Shown piece after piece: positions 6,575 to 14,321 of a stretch of 21,934 bases of DNA. Made by a program: the position numbers and the translations under genes. Origin of the DNA: JAGUXG01 sp043798435 (GTDB lineage: Bacteria > UBA9089 > UBA9088 > JAGUXG01); contig JAZDOR010000178.1 of assembly GCA_043798435.1 (NCBI GenBank), positions 1 through 21,934 of the forward strand, written 5' to 3'. Positions within the stretch are counted from its first letter, which is position 1; each line of letters starts with the position of its first letter. The notes under the pieces are model-generated. The model had not been told where the DNA came from and made no database searches. It was given only the letters and a program-made list of their open reading frames with translations.

Positions 6575-8205
6575 TTTTCCACCTCCTTATTAGTTTTATT
6601 TGTTATCGGTTCAAACTCATCTTTCAGTCTTTGCCATCCCTTGACAAATGCCCGCATCTGTCGCGGCGTTTCCTGACCACAGGCAACACGGTAGGCTTCG
6701 CAGGCAACGAAGAAGAGCATTTTTCGCCATACCTTGCGAGTAGGGATAGCATTGTCAGTGCCAATAGCTTCGATGTGTGCCATTAGCAACGGCAGATTCT
6801 TTTCGACAGTGGTCCAGTATGACAGAAATGCTGTCTGTGCCAACCTATTCTTCAATGTGTTCTGCTCTTTTGCCTGCGTTCGCTTAACTCTCGGCGTCCA
6901 ATCTTTGTCGATCATTGACCGATAACCTTCAATAGCCCAACGTAGTTTTCTGGAATACCCTTCCGCTCCTATAACTTCCCCTGTCCCAACAACCTCAGCA
7001 TGATAAACTGGGAACTGATTTTGAAATATTGGGGTGATATGGAAGACAGACTCAAGAGCAATATCCATCGAAGCCTGGTCGCGTGTCATAGCACAGACAT
7101 GAAAGTCGAATTCAGTATCATATGGAGCATTTTCCATAGCCAGCGGCCCACCAAGTCCATCTGCAGAACGTTTCACGAGTAGTGCCGACAACTCTCGCCA
7201 CAACGCTCTTGATGGCTCTACCTTGACAACCTTCCGCTCCTTAGTCTCTACGCCTTTTTTATCTTTTTTTGTTATCAGTCGACTTGCCGCCGTTGGCTCA
7301 GAAGCAAAGCCATCTTTGAATGTGTCATATTTGAATCCATTACAGCAGTACATCTGGTCTGTGCCATGAATCAGGCGAATCCATCGAGATATTGGCACCA
7401 GACGCCCAATATATGTCTTTGTCGCATTAATAACCCTGTCTGATCCGTTTTCCGACGATTCAGGAAAAATTTCCCAAACGGGTCGTCCAAAAGCTACATC
7501 AGAATAGCTGTTACTCTTCTTCTTATCTGTTGAAAAAGTTTTATACACCCTTCCAATTGTTTCGTGTGTCGGCAAATTAAATTGAATTGTTTCTGCTAAC
7601 GATTTCCCTCGAAATAAACAATGTGCCATGGATTGAGACAGGCAAGGGGCATCAGGGTTTCCGACTTGTGAAGTTCTGGTTGTCTTCCACTGCGCGACAG
7701 GCGATCCTCCACCAGAGGAAAAATTCTGAAAAGTCAGCAAGTTCAATGCAAGTCGCTCAGGTTCAATTTGGCGGAAACCAAGTTGTCCAGCATGATCGTT
7801 CAGGGTTGAATTGTTCCCGGTTGCCAGTTCAAAATCAAGAAGAGCCACAGGCGAGGTTTTTCCAGCGTCACCCCCTTCCTTTTCCACACCTCTCAACTCT
7901 TTTATCTGCAACCATGGCTTTGTCTCATGAAACAACTCAAAAGAATCCTTCCAAACTGTCAGATACTCCTGCACTGTTTCGGGCAAGCGTTCCGGCACTT
8001 TGCACCACTCGTCATAATCTTTTGGTCCTTCCAACGCAGCATGTGCGACGCAGAGAAAGAGCCGCATCAAGGCAACCCGTTCATGCGGACGCACCGCCAG
8101 ATCGGCAAACTTCTCACCTTCGGCAAGCACTTTACGCAGGCTTGCCGTTTCTCTCTTGCCTGCAATGTTTACCACCGGTATCCACGGGTCAAAGGCAACA
8201 TTCAT
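6571..8205 (-). CDS. cse1: Cse1 (CasA, Cas8e), Cascade large subunit
   Basis: Cse1 recognises the PAM and recruits Cas3 to the target. The 544-residue product begins NVAFDPWIPVVN, the usual Cse1 start, then KPWLQIKEL, STLNDHAGQLGFRQIEPERLALNLLTFQNFSSGGG, PCLSQSMAHCLFRGKSLAETI, GRPVWEIFPE, TYIGRLVPISRWIRL and a C-terminal four-helix bundle. It is about 40 residues longer than E. coli CasA. The ATG at 8205 follows AAGGAGGAGAT and overlaps the cas3 stop as ATGA. The downstream end overlaps cse2 in the same way. Confidence 0.96.
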   Translation of the reverse strand: MNVAFDPWIPVVNIAGKRETASLRKVLAEGEKFADLAVRPHERVALMRLFLCVAHAALEGPKDYDEWCKVPERLPETVQEYLTVWKDSFELFHETKPWLQIKELRGVEKEGGDAGKTSPVALLDFELATGNNSTLNDHAGQLGFRQIEPERLALNLLTFQNFSSGGGSPVAQWKTTRTSQVGNPDAPCLSQSMAHCLFRGKSLAETIQFNLPTHETIGRVYKTFSTDKKKSNSYSDVAFGRPVWEIFPESSENGSDRVINATKTYIGRLVPISRWIRLIHGTDQMYCCNGFKYDTFKDGFASEPTAASRLITKKDKKGVETKERKVVKVEPSRALWRELSALLVKRSADGLGGPLAMENAPYDTEFDFHVCAMTRDQASMDIALESVFHITPIFQNQFPVYHAEVVGTGEVIGAEGYSRKLRWAIEGYRSMIDKDWTPRVKRTQAKEQNTLKNRLAQTAFLSYWTTVEKNLPLLMAHIEAIGTDNAIPTRKVWRKMLFFVACEAYRVACGQETPRQMRAFVKGWQRLKDEFEPITNKTNKEVEK

Positions 8206-10763
8206 ATCTCCTCCTTTGCAGCTGTTTTTTCTATAACAAGCCCCAACTCATTAGAATAAAAAAGCCGGGTGTCGTTCTTTAGTCCATTCACCTCTACCGC
8301 TCCACTCTCCGCAATAATTCCGACACTCTGCCTTCCGTAAAGATAGTCGGTAAAAATAATGTTGTCGAAGCAGTATTTCGGAACCTTCACCAGATTCCTG
8401 TGGATTGCTTGAGCAGTGGAGAGCCGGAATGTATCCCCGCCAAGTTTTTCTGAAGTATCATCAACAAACACCGCTTCCTCCTTGTTAATGCTCCGGCAGA
8501 GAATCACCGAAACAGTAAGTATTTCATTAAGACGGGTTTGGACGCCTTCTTCATCCGGTAAGGGAACATTCCAGATATTGCTGCTCATAAGGGCTTTTTG
8601 CTGATAAGCCTTTGCCTGACCGTAGGCATCATTGAAGAGTTTGAGCCATGATTCCGGCTCGTTATCCCGCTCCTCATAGGTTGACTCAATGAGCGTGCGA
8701 ATCTGTGAAGGTATGCTAATCTCCTTCTGCCGCTGCCAAACCTCCAGAGTTCGCAACAGTATGAATGGATCATAAACTAATGCCTTATTCCCCAGTTCTT
8801 TCTTGATCTCCTGCGGCGAGAGCGTTCTAAACTCCTCAACGGATCGAGTTTCTTCGATAATGCAGATCCGCGTTATTTCAATTGGTCGATTCTCCCGTTC
8901 ATGCCGCCAAAGCCGTCCTAATCGTTGCAGAAGCATGTCAGTTGGTGCAAGTTCAGTAATCATGAGATCAGCATCAAGGTCAACGCTCTGCTCAACGATC
9001 TGGGTAGAAACGAGAATTGAACCGCATCGCGTTTGCCCGTCTTTACCGAATCGCTCCATCCATTCGTTTTCGAGTTCTTCACGCCGCCAGAAGGGAAACC
9101 GCGAGTGGAGAAGACCGATAGGAAACTCATCGCGGGTTAGTTCCATGAATAATCGGTATTGTTTCTGGGCGGCATCAACGGTGTTGCATATCCAGAGCAC
9201 GGCTCCACCTTTTTGGGCAAGCTTGATAGCCTCTTCGGCGGCCTTTTCTGCGGAGATAAAATCAACCTTGACGAGTCGTGTCTCCGGCGGAGTTGCTGCC
9301 ATAGGTGTTACTGAAAGCCCTTCGCTGCGTCCGGTAATCAAAGGATAGGGAATTTCAGCGTCATCCGAGGTATCCATTGGGCAGGAAACTATTTGCCTGC
9401 GTCGTTTTCCTGAGAGAGTGGCAGAGAGGACTATTACTGTGCATCCCAGCCCTTCGAGGGTTGTAATGAGCTTGTCAATAAGCGTCCCTGTGTAAAGATC
9501 ATAAGAATGTATTTCGTCGAGAATCACCACTTTGCTAGCAAGGGCAAAATGTCTGACAAAAAAGTGTTTCGCTGCCACCACGCCAAGCAGAGCCTGGTCA
9601 ACAGTGCCAACGCCAAAAGCGGCAATAAGTGCCCGCTTTGCCGAGGCAAACCAGTCCCGCCCGGTTCGCGCATCATCACTGCCGGAATCAGAACTGGTAG
9701 CAACCGGCAATAGTCCGCTGGTTTGATCCATCAGCCATGAGTTCCCATGAATCAGGCGGCTTGCATTGTGTGAGCAGGATATACGCCGCATAAACTCATT
9801 CATGCGTAAGTGCATTCGGTTACTGGTTGCCTGCGTGGGAAGGGCGAAATAGATTCCCGTTGCTTTTCCGGAAATAAGTAATTGATACGCAGCCCATAGT
9901 GCTGCTTCTGTCTTTCCCATACCCATGGGTGCTTCGATAACATAGACTCCGGGGACATTCACTGTAGCGAGTGTTTTCTTCTGCATATCATTGGGGTACC
10001 AGCGTATTTCCGGCTTTTCTGCATCATGGAATAAATCATGAAACGAAAGGTCTCGAATAAATTCTGGTTGCCGAAAGCTGATTGTATCAAGTGCGTTCCG
10101 TGCAGAAGAGAAGGTATCTTCATCGCCTCCTCTGCGTTCAGGAGGGAAGAACCGTTCATCGGAACCAATCCAGTCGGCAACGGATGTGAGCCCTGCAAGC
10201 CACCATAGAGAGGGTGAATCATCGGATAGCGTAAAAGGAATACTACATTCTACAAATTGATCCCATATCATTCGAGCATTTGCCATTCGCTCGGCATCCC
10301 AGTCAATACAACTCTGAGTTTCAGAAATTCCCTTCTGTGTCCGGTATCCCCGATCATTTGGCGGAGTCAGACGACCGTGATGGCTACCAAGTACCGCTGA
10401 AACAAACTTAGCCGTTTTCCTGTCTACACCGCTTTCGGCAAGAAAAGCCTGAATTGCCGCATGAGACACCTTACCGTGGTCAGATTCCATTGCCGTATCC
10501 CAACAGCTGTTGCAAGCAATCCTCGCCAGATTGTTCTCTTCCAGCCATGCTTCACACTTTCGCTGAAAGCCCGGAGATATCTTGCCCAAATCGTGGAGAG
10601 CAGCCAGAGCACCGACTGTTGATGCCTGCAAATGAAACCGTTCAAGAAGTTCCTGCGAGGTCTCGGCAATGCAGCGTGCCACACATCCGACATTTATCAT
10701 ATGGTCGTAAACAGAAATGCCCGGCTTTCCCTCTGAAGTAGTCTTTGCCCAAAAGTGAGTCAT
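8202..10763 (-). CDS. cas3: Cas3 nuclease-helicase, type I-E
   Basis: Cas3 is recruited by Cascade at an R-loop, nicks the displaced strand and degrades the target while translocating 3' to 5'. The 853-residue product has an N-terminal HD nuclease domain (His21, LHDLGK with His57-Asp58, HGKVSHAA, SHHGRL at 128-129, SVADW with Asp197) followed by an SF2 helicase: Walker A PMGMGKTEAA at 279-288, DEIH at 416-419, LSATL at 446-450, then STQIVEQSVDLDADLMITE and LLQRLGRLWRH (motif VI). The order and size match stand-alone I-E Cas3. It is the first gene of the operon; only 45 bp separate it from a MITE-like element, so the promoter of the operon must lie in that gap or inside the element. The ribosome-binding site (TGGAAA) is weak compared with the other genes. 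Confidence 0.97.
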   Translation of the reverse strand: MTHFWAKTTSEGKPGISVYDHMINVGCVARCIAETSQELLERFHLQASTVGALAALHDLGKISPGFQRKCEAWLEENNLARIACNSCWDTAMESDHGKVSHAAIQAFLAESGVDRKTAKFVSAVLGSHHGRLTPPNDRGYRTQKGISETQSCIDWDAERMANARMIWDQFVECSIPFTLSDDSPSLWWLAGLTSVADWIGSDERFFPPERRGGDEDTFSSARNALDTISFRQPEFIRDLSFHDLFHDAEKPEIRWYPNDMQKKTLATVNVPGVYVIEAPMGMGKTEAALWAAYQLLISGKATGIYFALPTQATSNRMHLRMNEFMRRISCSHNASRLIHGNSWLMDQTSGLLPVATSSDSGSDDARTGRDWFASAKRALIAAFGVGTVDQALLGVVAAKHFFVRHFALASKVVILDEIHSYDLYTGTLIDKLITTLEGLGCTVIVLSATLSGKRRRQIVSCPMDTSDDAEIPYPLITGRSEGLSVTPMAATPPETRLVKVDFISAEKAAEEAIKLAQKGGAVLWICNTVDAAQKQYRLFMELTRDEFPIGLLHSRFPFWRREELENEWMERFGKDGQTRCGSILVSTQIVEQSVDLDADLMITELAPTDMLLQRLGRLWRHERENRPIEITRICIIEETRSVEEFRTLSPQEIKKELGNKALVYDPFILLRTLEVWQRQKEISIPSQIRTLIESTYEERDNEPESWLKLFNDAYGQAKAYQQKALMSSNIWNVPLPDEEGVQTRLNEILTVSVILCRSINKEEAVFVDDTSEKLGGDTFRLSTAQAIHRNLVKVPKYCFDNIIFTDYLYGRQSVGIIAESGAVEVNGLKNDTRLFYSNELGLVIEKTAAKEEI

Positions 10764-10808
10764 ATTTTTTCCATTGTCAGCAATTTAGCATATCTCCTGT
10801 TCAGTCAG

Positions 10809-11036
10809 AAAAAAGGTAACACTTTACTCATCTGAAGGGAAAATGGAAAATTGGGGAAAAAGGGAAAAAGAGACTAACCACAAAGGCACAAAAACACTAA
10901 CGAATTAAAAATTAGAGAAGGTTAAATCTTTGTGTCTTAGTGTCTTGGTGGTAAAATCTTTTCTTTCCCATTTTTCCTCCTATTTCCCCTTTTTCCTTAT
11001 ATTGCACTTCAGATGGGTAAATAGTTACGAAAAAAG
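10809..11036. mobile_element. MITE-like element with 22-bp TIRs and 8-bp flanking direct repeat
   Basis: The element proper spans 10817-11028 (212 bp). Its ends are inverted repeats of 22 bp matching at 19 positions: GTAACACTTTACTCATCTGAAG on the left and, on the other strand, GTAACTATTTACCCATCTGAAG on the right. Identical 8-bp sequences GAAAAAAG flank it (10809-10816 and 11029-11036), as a target-site duplication would, though an A-run makes this less certain. Inside, purine-rich and CACAAAG/CACTAAG stretches (about 10876-10899 versus 10930-10953) are again inverted, so the whole can fold into one long imperfect hairpin. No transposase is encoded. It lies between cas3 and thiC. Confidence 0.75.
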
Positions 11037-11059
11037 TTTGATTAAATTTCTCATGCTTT

Positions 11060-11176
11060 TCATCTTGAACCTGATAAATAGCGGTTCCGGTCGTCCTCCA
11101 CCATCTTTCCCGCTATGAGCAAAGTACATAAAGCCTCCTCTTCTATATGAGTCGGTCTGTCCACGAACAGTGTCAT
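11060..11176 (-). CDS. Possible 38-codon ORF of unknown function
   Basis: ATG at 11176 follows GGGAGG at a rather short distance and opens a 38-residue frame (MTLFVDRPTHIEEEALCTLL..., ending LSGSR). The composition is protein-like, acidic then basic, but I recognise no family and the frame is short enough to be chance. It would be transcribed toward cas3, with the MITE between. It could also be a remnant of a larger gene. The rest of the 11037-11361 gap shows nothing else I can support except the thiC promoter at its edge. Confidence 0.15.
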   Translation of the reverse strand: MTLFVDRPTHIEEEALCTLLIAGKMVEDDRNRYLSGSR

Positions 11177-11361
11177 ATCCTCCCTACCATTCTCACAGCC
11201 CAAGTGATAACCCCTGAATCAATTACTCCTTTCTATACCAAAAATAAAATGGGAATCTTATCTTCATATATTTTTATTCCAACTTGGCGAAATTTCTATA
11301 AAGAAAATTGTAAAATGTAGATTGCAAAATAACAAGGATAATTCTACTATAATTTCTGTGA

Positions 11362-11391
11362 TTGACATCAAAATATTCAAAGAGCTATACT
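11362..11391 (+). promoter_or_regulatory. Near-consensus sigma-70 promoter at thiC
   Basis: TTGACA (11362-11367) and TATACT (11386-11391) are separated by 18 bp. The expected transcription start, about 7 nt after the -10 box, falls at or next to the ATG at 11398. The TTGACA overlaps the alternative TTG start codon of thiC. If this promoter is used, translation must start at 11398 on a leaderless message. Confidence 0.55.
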
Positions 11392-12606
11392 GAAGATATG
11401 AGAGTGATAGAACTTATTGCAAAAGACGAAGGTCTTGACCCAGACTTTATCGCCGATAGCGTAAAGAATGGTCTGATTGTCATCTTAAAGGGTGAAAAAC
11501 CCTGTGGCGTGGGAAAGGGGCTTAGAACAAAGGTAAATGCAAACATCGGCACATCCCCCAAAAAGGCTTCTATCAAAGAAGAACTTGCAAAATTAAAGGC
11601 GGCTGTCTCTTCCGGCACTGATACTATTATGGATTTATCCTGCGGAGGAGATATCTCAAAGATTAGAAGAAAGTTGATGGAGGAATGCGCCCTTCCTTTT
11701 GGCACTGTTCCTATTTATCAAGCGGCAAAATCTTGTAGAGGAGCGGAGAAGATAACCCTATCTGCTATCCTTGAAACTATAGAAGAACAGGCAAAGGATG
11801 GAACAAGTTTTATGACTATACACGCCGGCATTACCTCTAATCTCCTTGATATAGCAGAAAAAAGGAAGATGCCTGTTGTCAGCAGGGGTGGCTCTATCCT
11901 CTGGGCATGGATGAGAAAGAATAAGGAGGAGAACCCGCTCTACGAAAACTTTGATGAGGTCCTGAAGATAGCCAAGAAGTATGATTTCTGCCTGAGCCTT
12001 GGTGACAGCTTGCGACCTGGATGCCTGGCTGATGCTACAGATGAGGCTCAGATAGGGGAACTTATAAACTTGGGTGAATTAGTGCAGGTGGCCAGAGAGG
12101 CTGGCGTCTCTGTGATGATAGAGGGGCCAGGTCATCTTCCGCTCCATCATATAGAGTCAAATGTAAAAATGGCAAAGAGAATCACTCACGATGCACCACT
12201 TTATCTTTTGGGTCCCTTAGTCACAGACATTGCTCCGGGCTATGATCATATAACCGCTGCTATAGGAGGAGCCTTAGCTTCTTGGGCAGGAGCAGACTTT
12301 CTCTGCTATGTGACACCCGCAGAACACCTTAGCCTTCCGACAAAAGAGGATGTAAAGCTTGGGGTAATTGCGGCAAAGATTGCTGGTCATGCCGGGGACA
12401 TTGCCAAAGGTATTTCTGGGCAAAGAGAACAGGATGATAAAATGTCAGAGGCAAGGGCAAGGCTTAACTGGAAAGAACAAGGAAATTTTGCTATTGACCC
12501 TACGAAATTCTGGAGGGCAGATGGAAAAGAACCTTGTAGCATGTGTGGAAACTACTGTGTTTTTAAGGTTGTCCCACCAAAAAAAAAGACATTAAAAAAC
12601 TCGTAA
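11362..12606 (+). CDS. thiC: ThiC family radical SAM enzyme (phosphomethylpyrimidine synthase)
   Basis: ThiC rearranges aminoimidazole ribotide to the thiamine pyrimidine HMP-P. The product (up to 414 residues) has the family core GVGKGLRTKVNANIGTSP, DTIMDLSCGGDI, LPFGTVPIYQA, FMTIHAGIT, MPVVSRGG, EGPGHLPLHHIESNVK, LGPLVTDIAPGYDHITAAIGGA and CYVTPAEHLSLPTKEDV, plus the C-terminal cluster motif CSMCGNYC (Cys-x2-Cys-x3-Cys, one residue tighter than the E. coli Cys-x2-Cys-x4-Cys). It is the short anaerobe-type form. The start is uncertain: TTG at 11362 keeps YTEDM, which fits the usual (I)TEEM segment, while ATG at 11398 fits the promoter. No thiamine or cobamide genes adjoin it, so the paralogue BzaF (5-hydroxybenzimidazole synthase) is not excluded. 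Its stop codon lies inside a repeat related to the upstream MITE. Confidence 0.88.
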   Translation: MTSKYSKSYTEDMRVIELIAKDEGLDPDFIADSVKNGLIVILKGEKPCGVGKGLRTKVNANIGTSPKKASIKEELAKLKAAVSSGTDTIMDLSCGGDISKIRRKLMEECALPFGTVPIYQAAKSCRGAEKITLSAILETIEEQAKDGTSFMTIHAGITSNLLDIAEKRKMPVVSRGGSILWAWMRKNKEENPLYENFDEVLKIAKKYDFCLSLGDSLRPGCLADATDEAQIGELINLGELVQVAREAGVSVMIEGPGHLPLHHIESNVKMAKRITHDAPLYLLGPLVTDIAPGYDHITAAIGGALASWAGADFLCYVTPAEHLSLPTKEDVKLGVIAAKIAGHAGDIAKGISGQREQDDKMSEARARLNWKEQGNFAIDPTKFWRADGKEPCSMCGNYCVFKVVPPKKKTLKNS

Positions 12607-12696
12607 CTATTTACCGAGAATGAAGTATAACAAAGGAGAAAGGGAGAAAATGGAGAAGGTTAATAAGAGTTAATATTCAGGTAACTACTCATAAAA
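12602..12696. repeat. Degenerate relative of the MITE, overlapping the thiC stop
   Basis: The 15 bases at 12601-12615 (TCGTAACTATTTACC) equal the reverse complement of 11016-11030, the right end of the MITE, and the similarity continues as TGAAGT, then purine-rich AAGGAGAAAGGGAG...AAATGG. A weaker inverted match (TTCAGGTAACTACTC, about 12676-12690) may be the other end. thiC is therefore flanked by inverted copies of this end sequence, and the TAA of thiC (12604-12606) lies in it. Confidence 0.5.
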
Positions 12697-12726
12697 TTGG
12701 GGAAAGGTCACAGAAAAATAAATCTT

Positions 12727-12816
12727 GCCACAGATTACTTTAGATTAACACTGATAAATCTATACAAATAGTTGTTGAATTTGTTGCAAGTTCTTTATAA
12801 TCTGTGAATCTGTGGC
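12727..12816. repeat. Inverted repeat with CCACAGATT arms
   Basis: GCCACAGATTACTTTAGATT on the left is mirrored by AATCTGTGAATCTGTGGC on the right (12799-12816), with about 50 bp between. It has no coding potential that I can see. It is one of several imperfect hairpins that make up the 470-bp gap after thiC; no target duplication is visible. Confidence 0.5.
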
Positions 12817-12840
12817 TATGTTTCCCCAAGGAAGGAAGAA

Positions 12841-13084
12841 GGAAGGAAGAAGACAGTTTACATAACTCCTTTAATATCAAACAGTTATAGATAAAATACT
12901 TCCTTAAATGAAACGGAAATAGTTTGGCTGATGGCTGAATGCTTCCTACTTAACAAGGAAGGAAGGGAAGGAAGAAGACAGTTTACATAACTCCTTTAAT
13001 ATCAAACAGTTATAGATAAAATACTTCCTTAAATAAAACGGAAATAGTTTGGGTTTGGCTGATGGCTGAATGCTTCCTATTTAA
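12841..13084. repeat. Tandem direct duplication of about 115 bp
   Basis: The block at 12841-12953 is repeated at 12966-13084 with a 125-bp period. The copies share GGAAGGAAGAAGACAG, ...CTCCTTTAATATCAAACAG..., and GGCTGATGGCTGAATGC; copy 2 has a 6-bp insertion (GTTTGG) and a few substitutions. The right end of copy 2 covers the last codons and the stop of the LOG-family gene (minus strand, TAG at 13077-13079), so copy 1 carries a duplicate of that gene end. The (GGAA)n-like runs at the junction may have promoted the duplication. Confidence 0.9.
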
Positions 13085-13547
13085 GAAAGGATGCGGCTAA
13101 AGATACTGCTTCTTCTGGGGTTTTGGCTGGAATTATTCCCTCTATATCCTAGGTGGAAAGTCCAATTATTGGAATTTTGAAGGTAAGTCCATAGGCTATC
13201 TCAGATAGTGTTCCGTGTCTTCCATCAATGGCAATAATCACCTCTGAGGAGAGAACAACAATCATATTTCGGCCGTAGCCTATCCCGGTGACAATCGGAA
13301 TATCAACGAAAGAATTTGCAGAAGATTCACTTTTTCCTGGCAGAATACCGATGGTTATTCCTCCTGCTTCTTTTGCTCCAGAGCAGGCAGACTCCATCAC
13401 CCCTGCCAAGCCTCCACAAACGAGGATAAACCCATGCTTTCCTATCTCTCTTCCAACATCCTTAGCCAGAGATTGAATCTCCAAAGAAGAGTCTTCTCCT
13501 CCAATTACACCAATCCTTCTAAGTTTTTTATCAAATGTAAGGCACAT
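13077..13547 (-). pseudogene. LOG-family (TIGR00725-like) Rossmann protein with in-frame amber codon
   Basis: The uninterrupted part (132 residues, 13149-13547) has RRIGVIGGED, KHGFILVCGGLAGVMESACSGAKEAGGITIGILPG, YGRNMIVVLSSEVIIAIDGRHGTLSEIAYGLTFKIPIIGLST, a clear nucleotide-binding LOG/YgdH-like fold including the GGxxGxM and G-x-G-T-L-x-E signatures. The frame stops at TAG (13149-13151) and then continues in the same frame for 23 codons, DIEGIIPAKTPEEAVSLAAS..., to TAG at 13077. The family usually reads G-x-x-T-W-[DE]-I-x-G here, so TGG has probably become TAG. Truncation this late removes only the last helix, and the protein may still fold. No clear Shine-Dalgarno precedes ATG 13547; a heptamer-repeat element starts 13 bp upstream of the start codon. 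Confidence 0.8.
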
Positions 13548-13560
13548 CTATTAAAAAAAC

Positions 13561-13734
13561 AGAATACAGGAGTCAGAATACAGAATTCAGAATAATATCA
13601 GAGTAAGATTTTAATAATTTGCTGACCTTTTCGAGTAGTTCAATAGTTTTGAAGAATCACCATACCCCAAAGTCTTGAAAACTACATACAAGTGTTCTCA
13701 TTCTGAATTCTGACTCCTGAATTCTGAATACCTG
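13561..13734. repeat. Inverted pair of heptanucleotide repeat tracts
   Basis: Left tract, 13561-13595: five 7-bp units AGAATAC, AGGAGTC, AGAATAC, AGAATTC, AGAATAA. Right tract, 13700-13734: ATTCTGA, ATTCTGA, CTCCTGA, ATTCTGA, ATACCTG, the reverse-complement type. About 104 bp lie between. The element fills nearly all the space between the FlgM-like gene and the LOG-family gene, so if the two are co-transcribed it forms a large hairpin in the message. Confidence 0.8.
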
Positions 13735-13752
13735 AACAATTACCTATATTTA

Positions 13753-14124
13753 CTATCTTGGCAGGAAGATATTCAGTATCCTTTCGGCAATCACATCATT
13801 CATCCTTGGGTCGGAAAAGCCTTTTTCAAGAGCTGCTTTGGCATGGGCTATCTCTGCCTCTCTTATATCAGGTGACTTCTTGACAATATTGACCAACTTA
13901 AAAAGTTCATAAGCTGTTCTTGCAGATTCGGATATGGTCGCCTTATCCTCGCCTGAAGAGGTGGATAGGGCAGATAACTTAGGAAGGTCATAAATTCTCT
14001 TTTTGTTATCAGAGGCAAGAACTTCAGAAAAAGATGGACCTGTCTCCTCCTTCTTCTGACTCTTTCCTTTTGAATTCGCATCATAAGACTTTATTGGGTT
14101 ATCATCAACCTTAAAAAAATCCAT
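13753..14124 (-). CDS. FlgM-like anti-sigma-28 protein (tentative)
   Basis: The 123-residue product starts MDFFKVDDNPIKSYD at ATG 14124, seven bases after AAGGAG; the frame extends ten codons further up but without a better ribosome site. The N-terminal half is charged and probably disordered. The C-terminal half (DKATISESARTAYELFKLVNIVKKSPDIREAEIAHAKAALEKGF, then MNDVIAERIL) resembles the FlgM region that binds sigma-28: a serine/ARTA-type start, P-D-[IV]-R, a K/E-rich helix and a final A-E-[KR]-[IM]-L. FlgM is usually about 75-100 residues. No flagellar genes are in the window, so this rests on sequence pattern alone. Confidence 0.45.
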   Translation of the reverse strand: MDFFKVDDNPIKSYDANSKGKSQKKEETGPSFSEVLASDNKKRIYDLPKLSALSTSSGEDKATISESARTAYELFKLVNIVKKSPDIREAEIAHAKAALEKGFSDPRMNDVIAERILNIFLPR

Positions 14125-14246
14125 AGTTTTCTCCTTATATTTCTTGCATAGCAAAAAATATTGCAGACTCCCTCTTTTTATTTATCGGCATTTTTTGAAA
14201 AAACCTTAAGTAATATTTGACTTTTGGAAATTCTGATGTCTAATTT

Positions 14247-14316
14247 TTCACTATTCACTATTCACTTTTCACTTTTCACTTTTCACTTTTCACTATACAC
14301 TATACACTATACACTT
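14247..14316 (+). repeat. Ten tandem heptamers abutting an ABC transporter start
   Basis: The units are TTCACTA (x2), TTCACTT (x4), TTCACTA, TACACTA (x2), TACACTT, without interruption. The last unit ends 5 bp before the ATG at 14322, so no Shine-Dalgarno sequence is present in the usual place. The tract lies in the divergent space between the FlgM-like gene (minus) and the exporter gene (plus). Confidence 0.95.
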
Positions 14317-14321
14317 ATTAT

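Noticed and set aside
7587..8282. 231-codon frame antisense to cse1
   Set aside because: It has no family similarity and no ribosome site; cse1 on the other strand is certain.
10764..10808. Promoter hexamers for the cas operon (TATGCT-like -10)
   Set aside because: No convincing -35 at the right distance; the call would be arbitrary in such AT-rich sequence.
11060..11100. Possible TPP riboswitch upstream of thiC (GAACCTGAT...AGCGG)
   Set aside because: Only the GAACCTGAT half is present; no CTGAGA half or closing helix was found at a suitable place on the same strand.
13149..13151. TAG read as pyrrolysine or a reassigned codon
   Set aside because: Other genes in the window use TAG as their only stop (cas2, antitoxin), and the position fits a Trp codon changed by one base.
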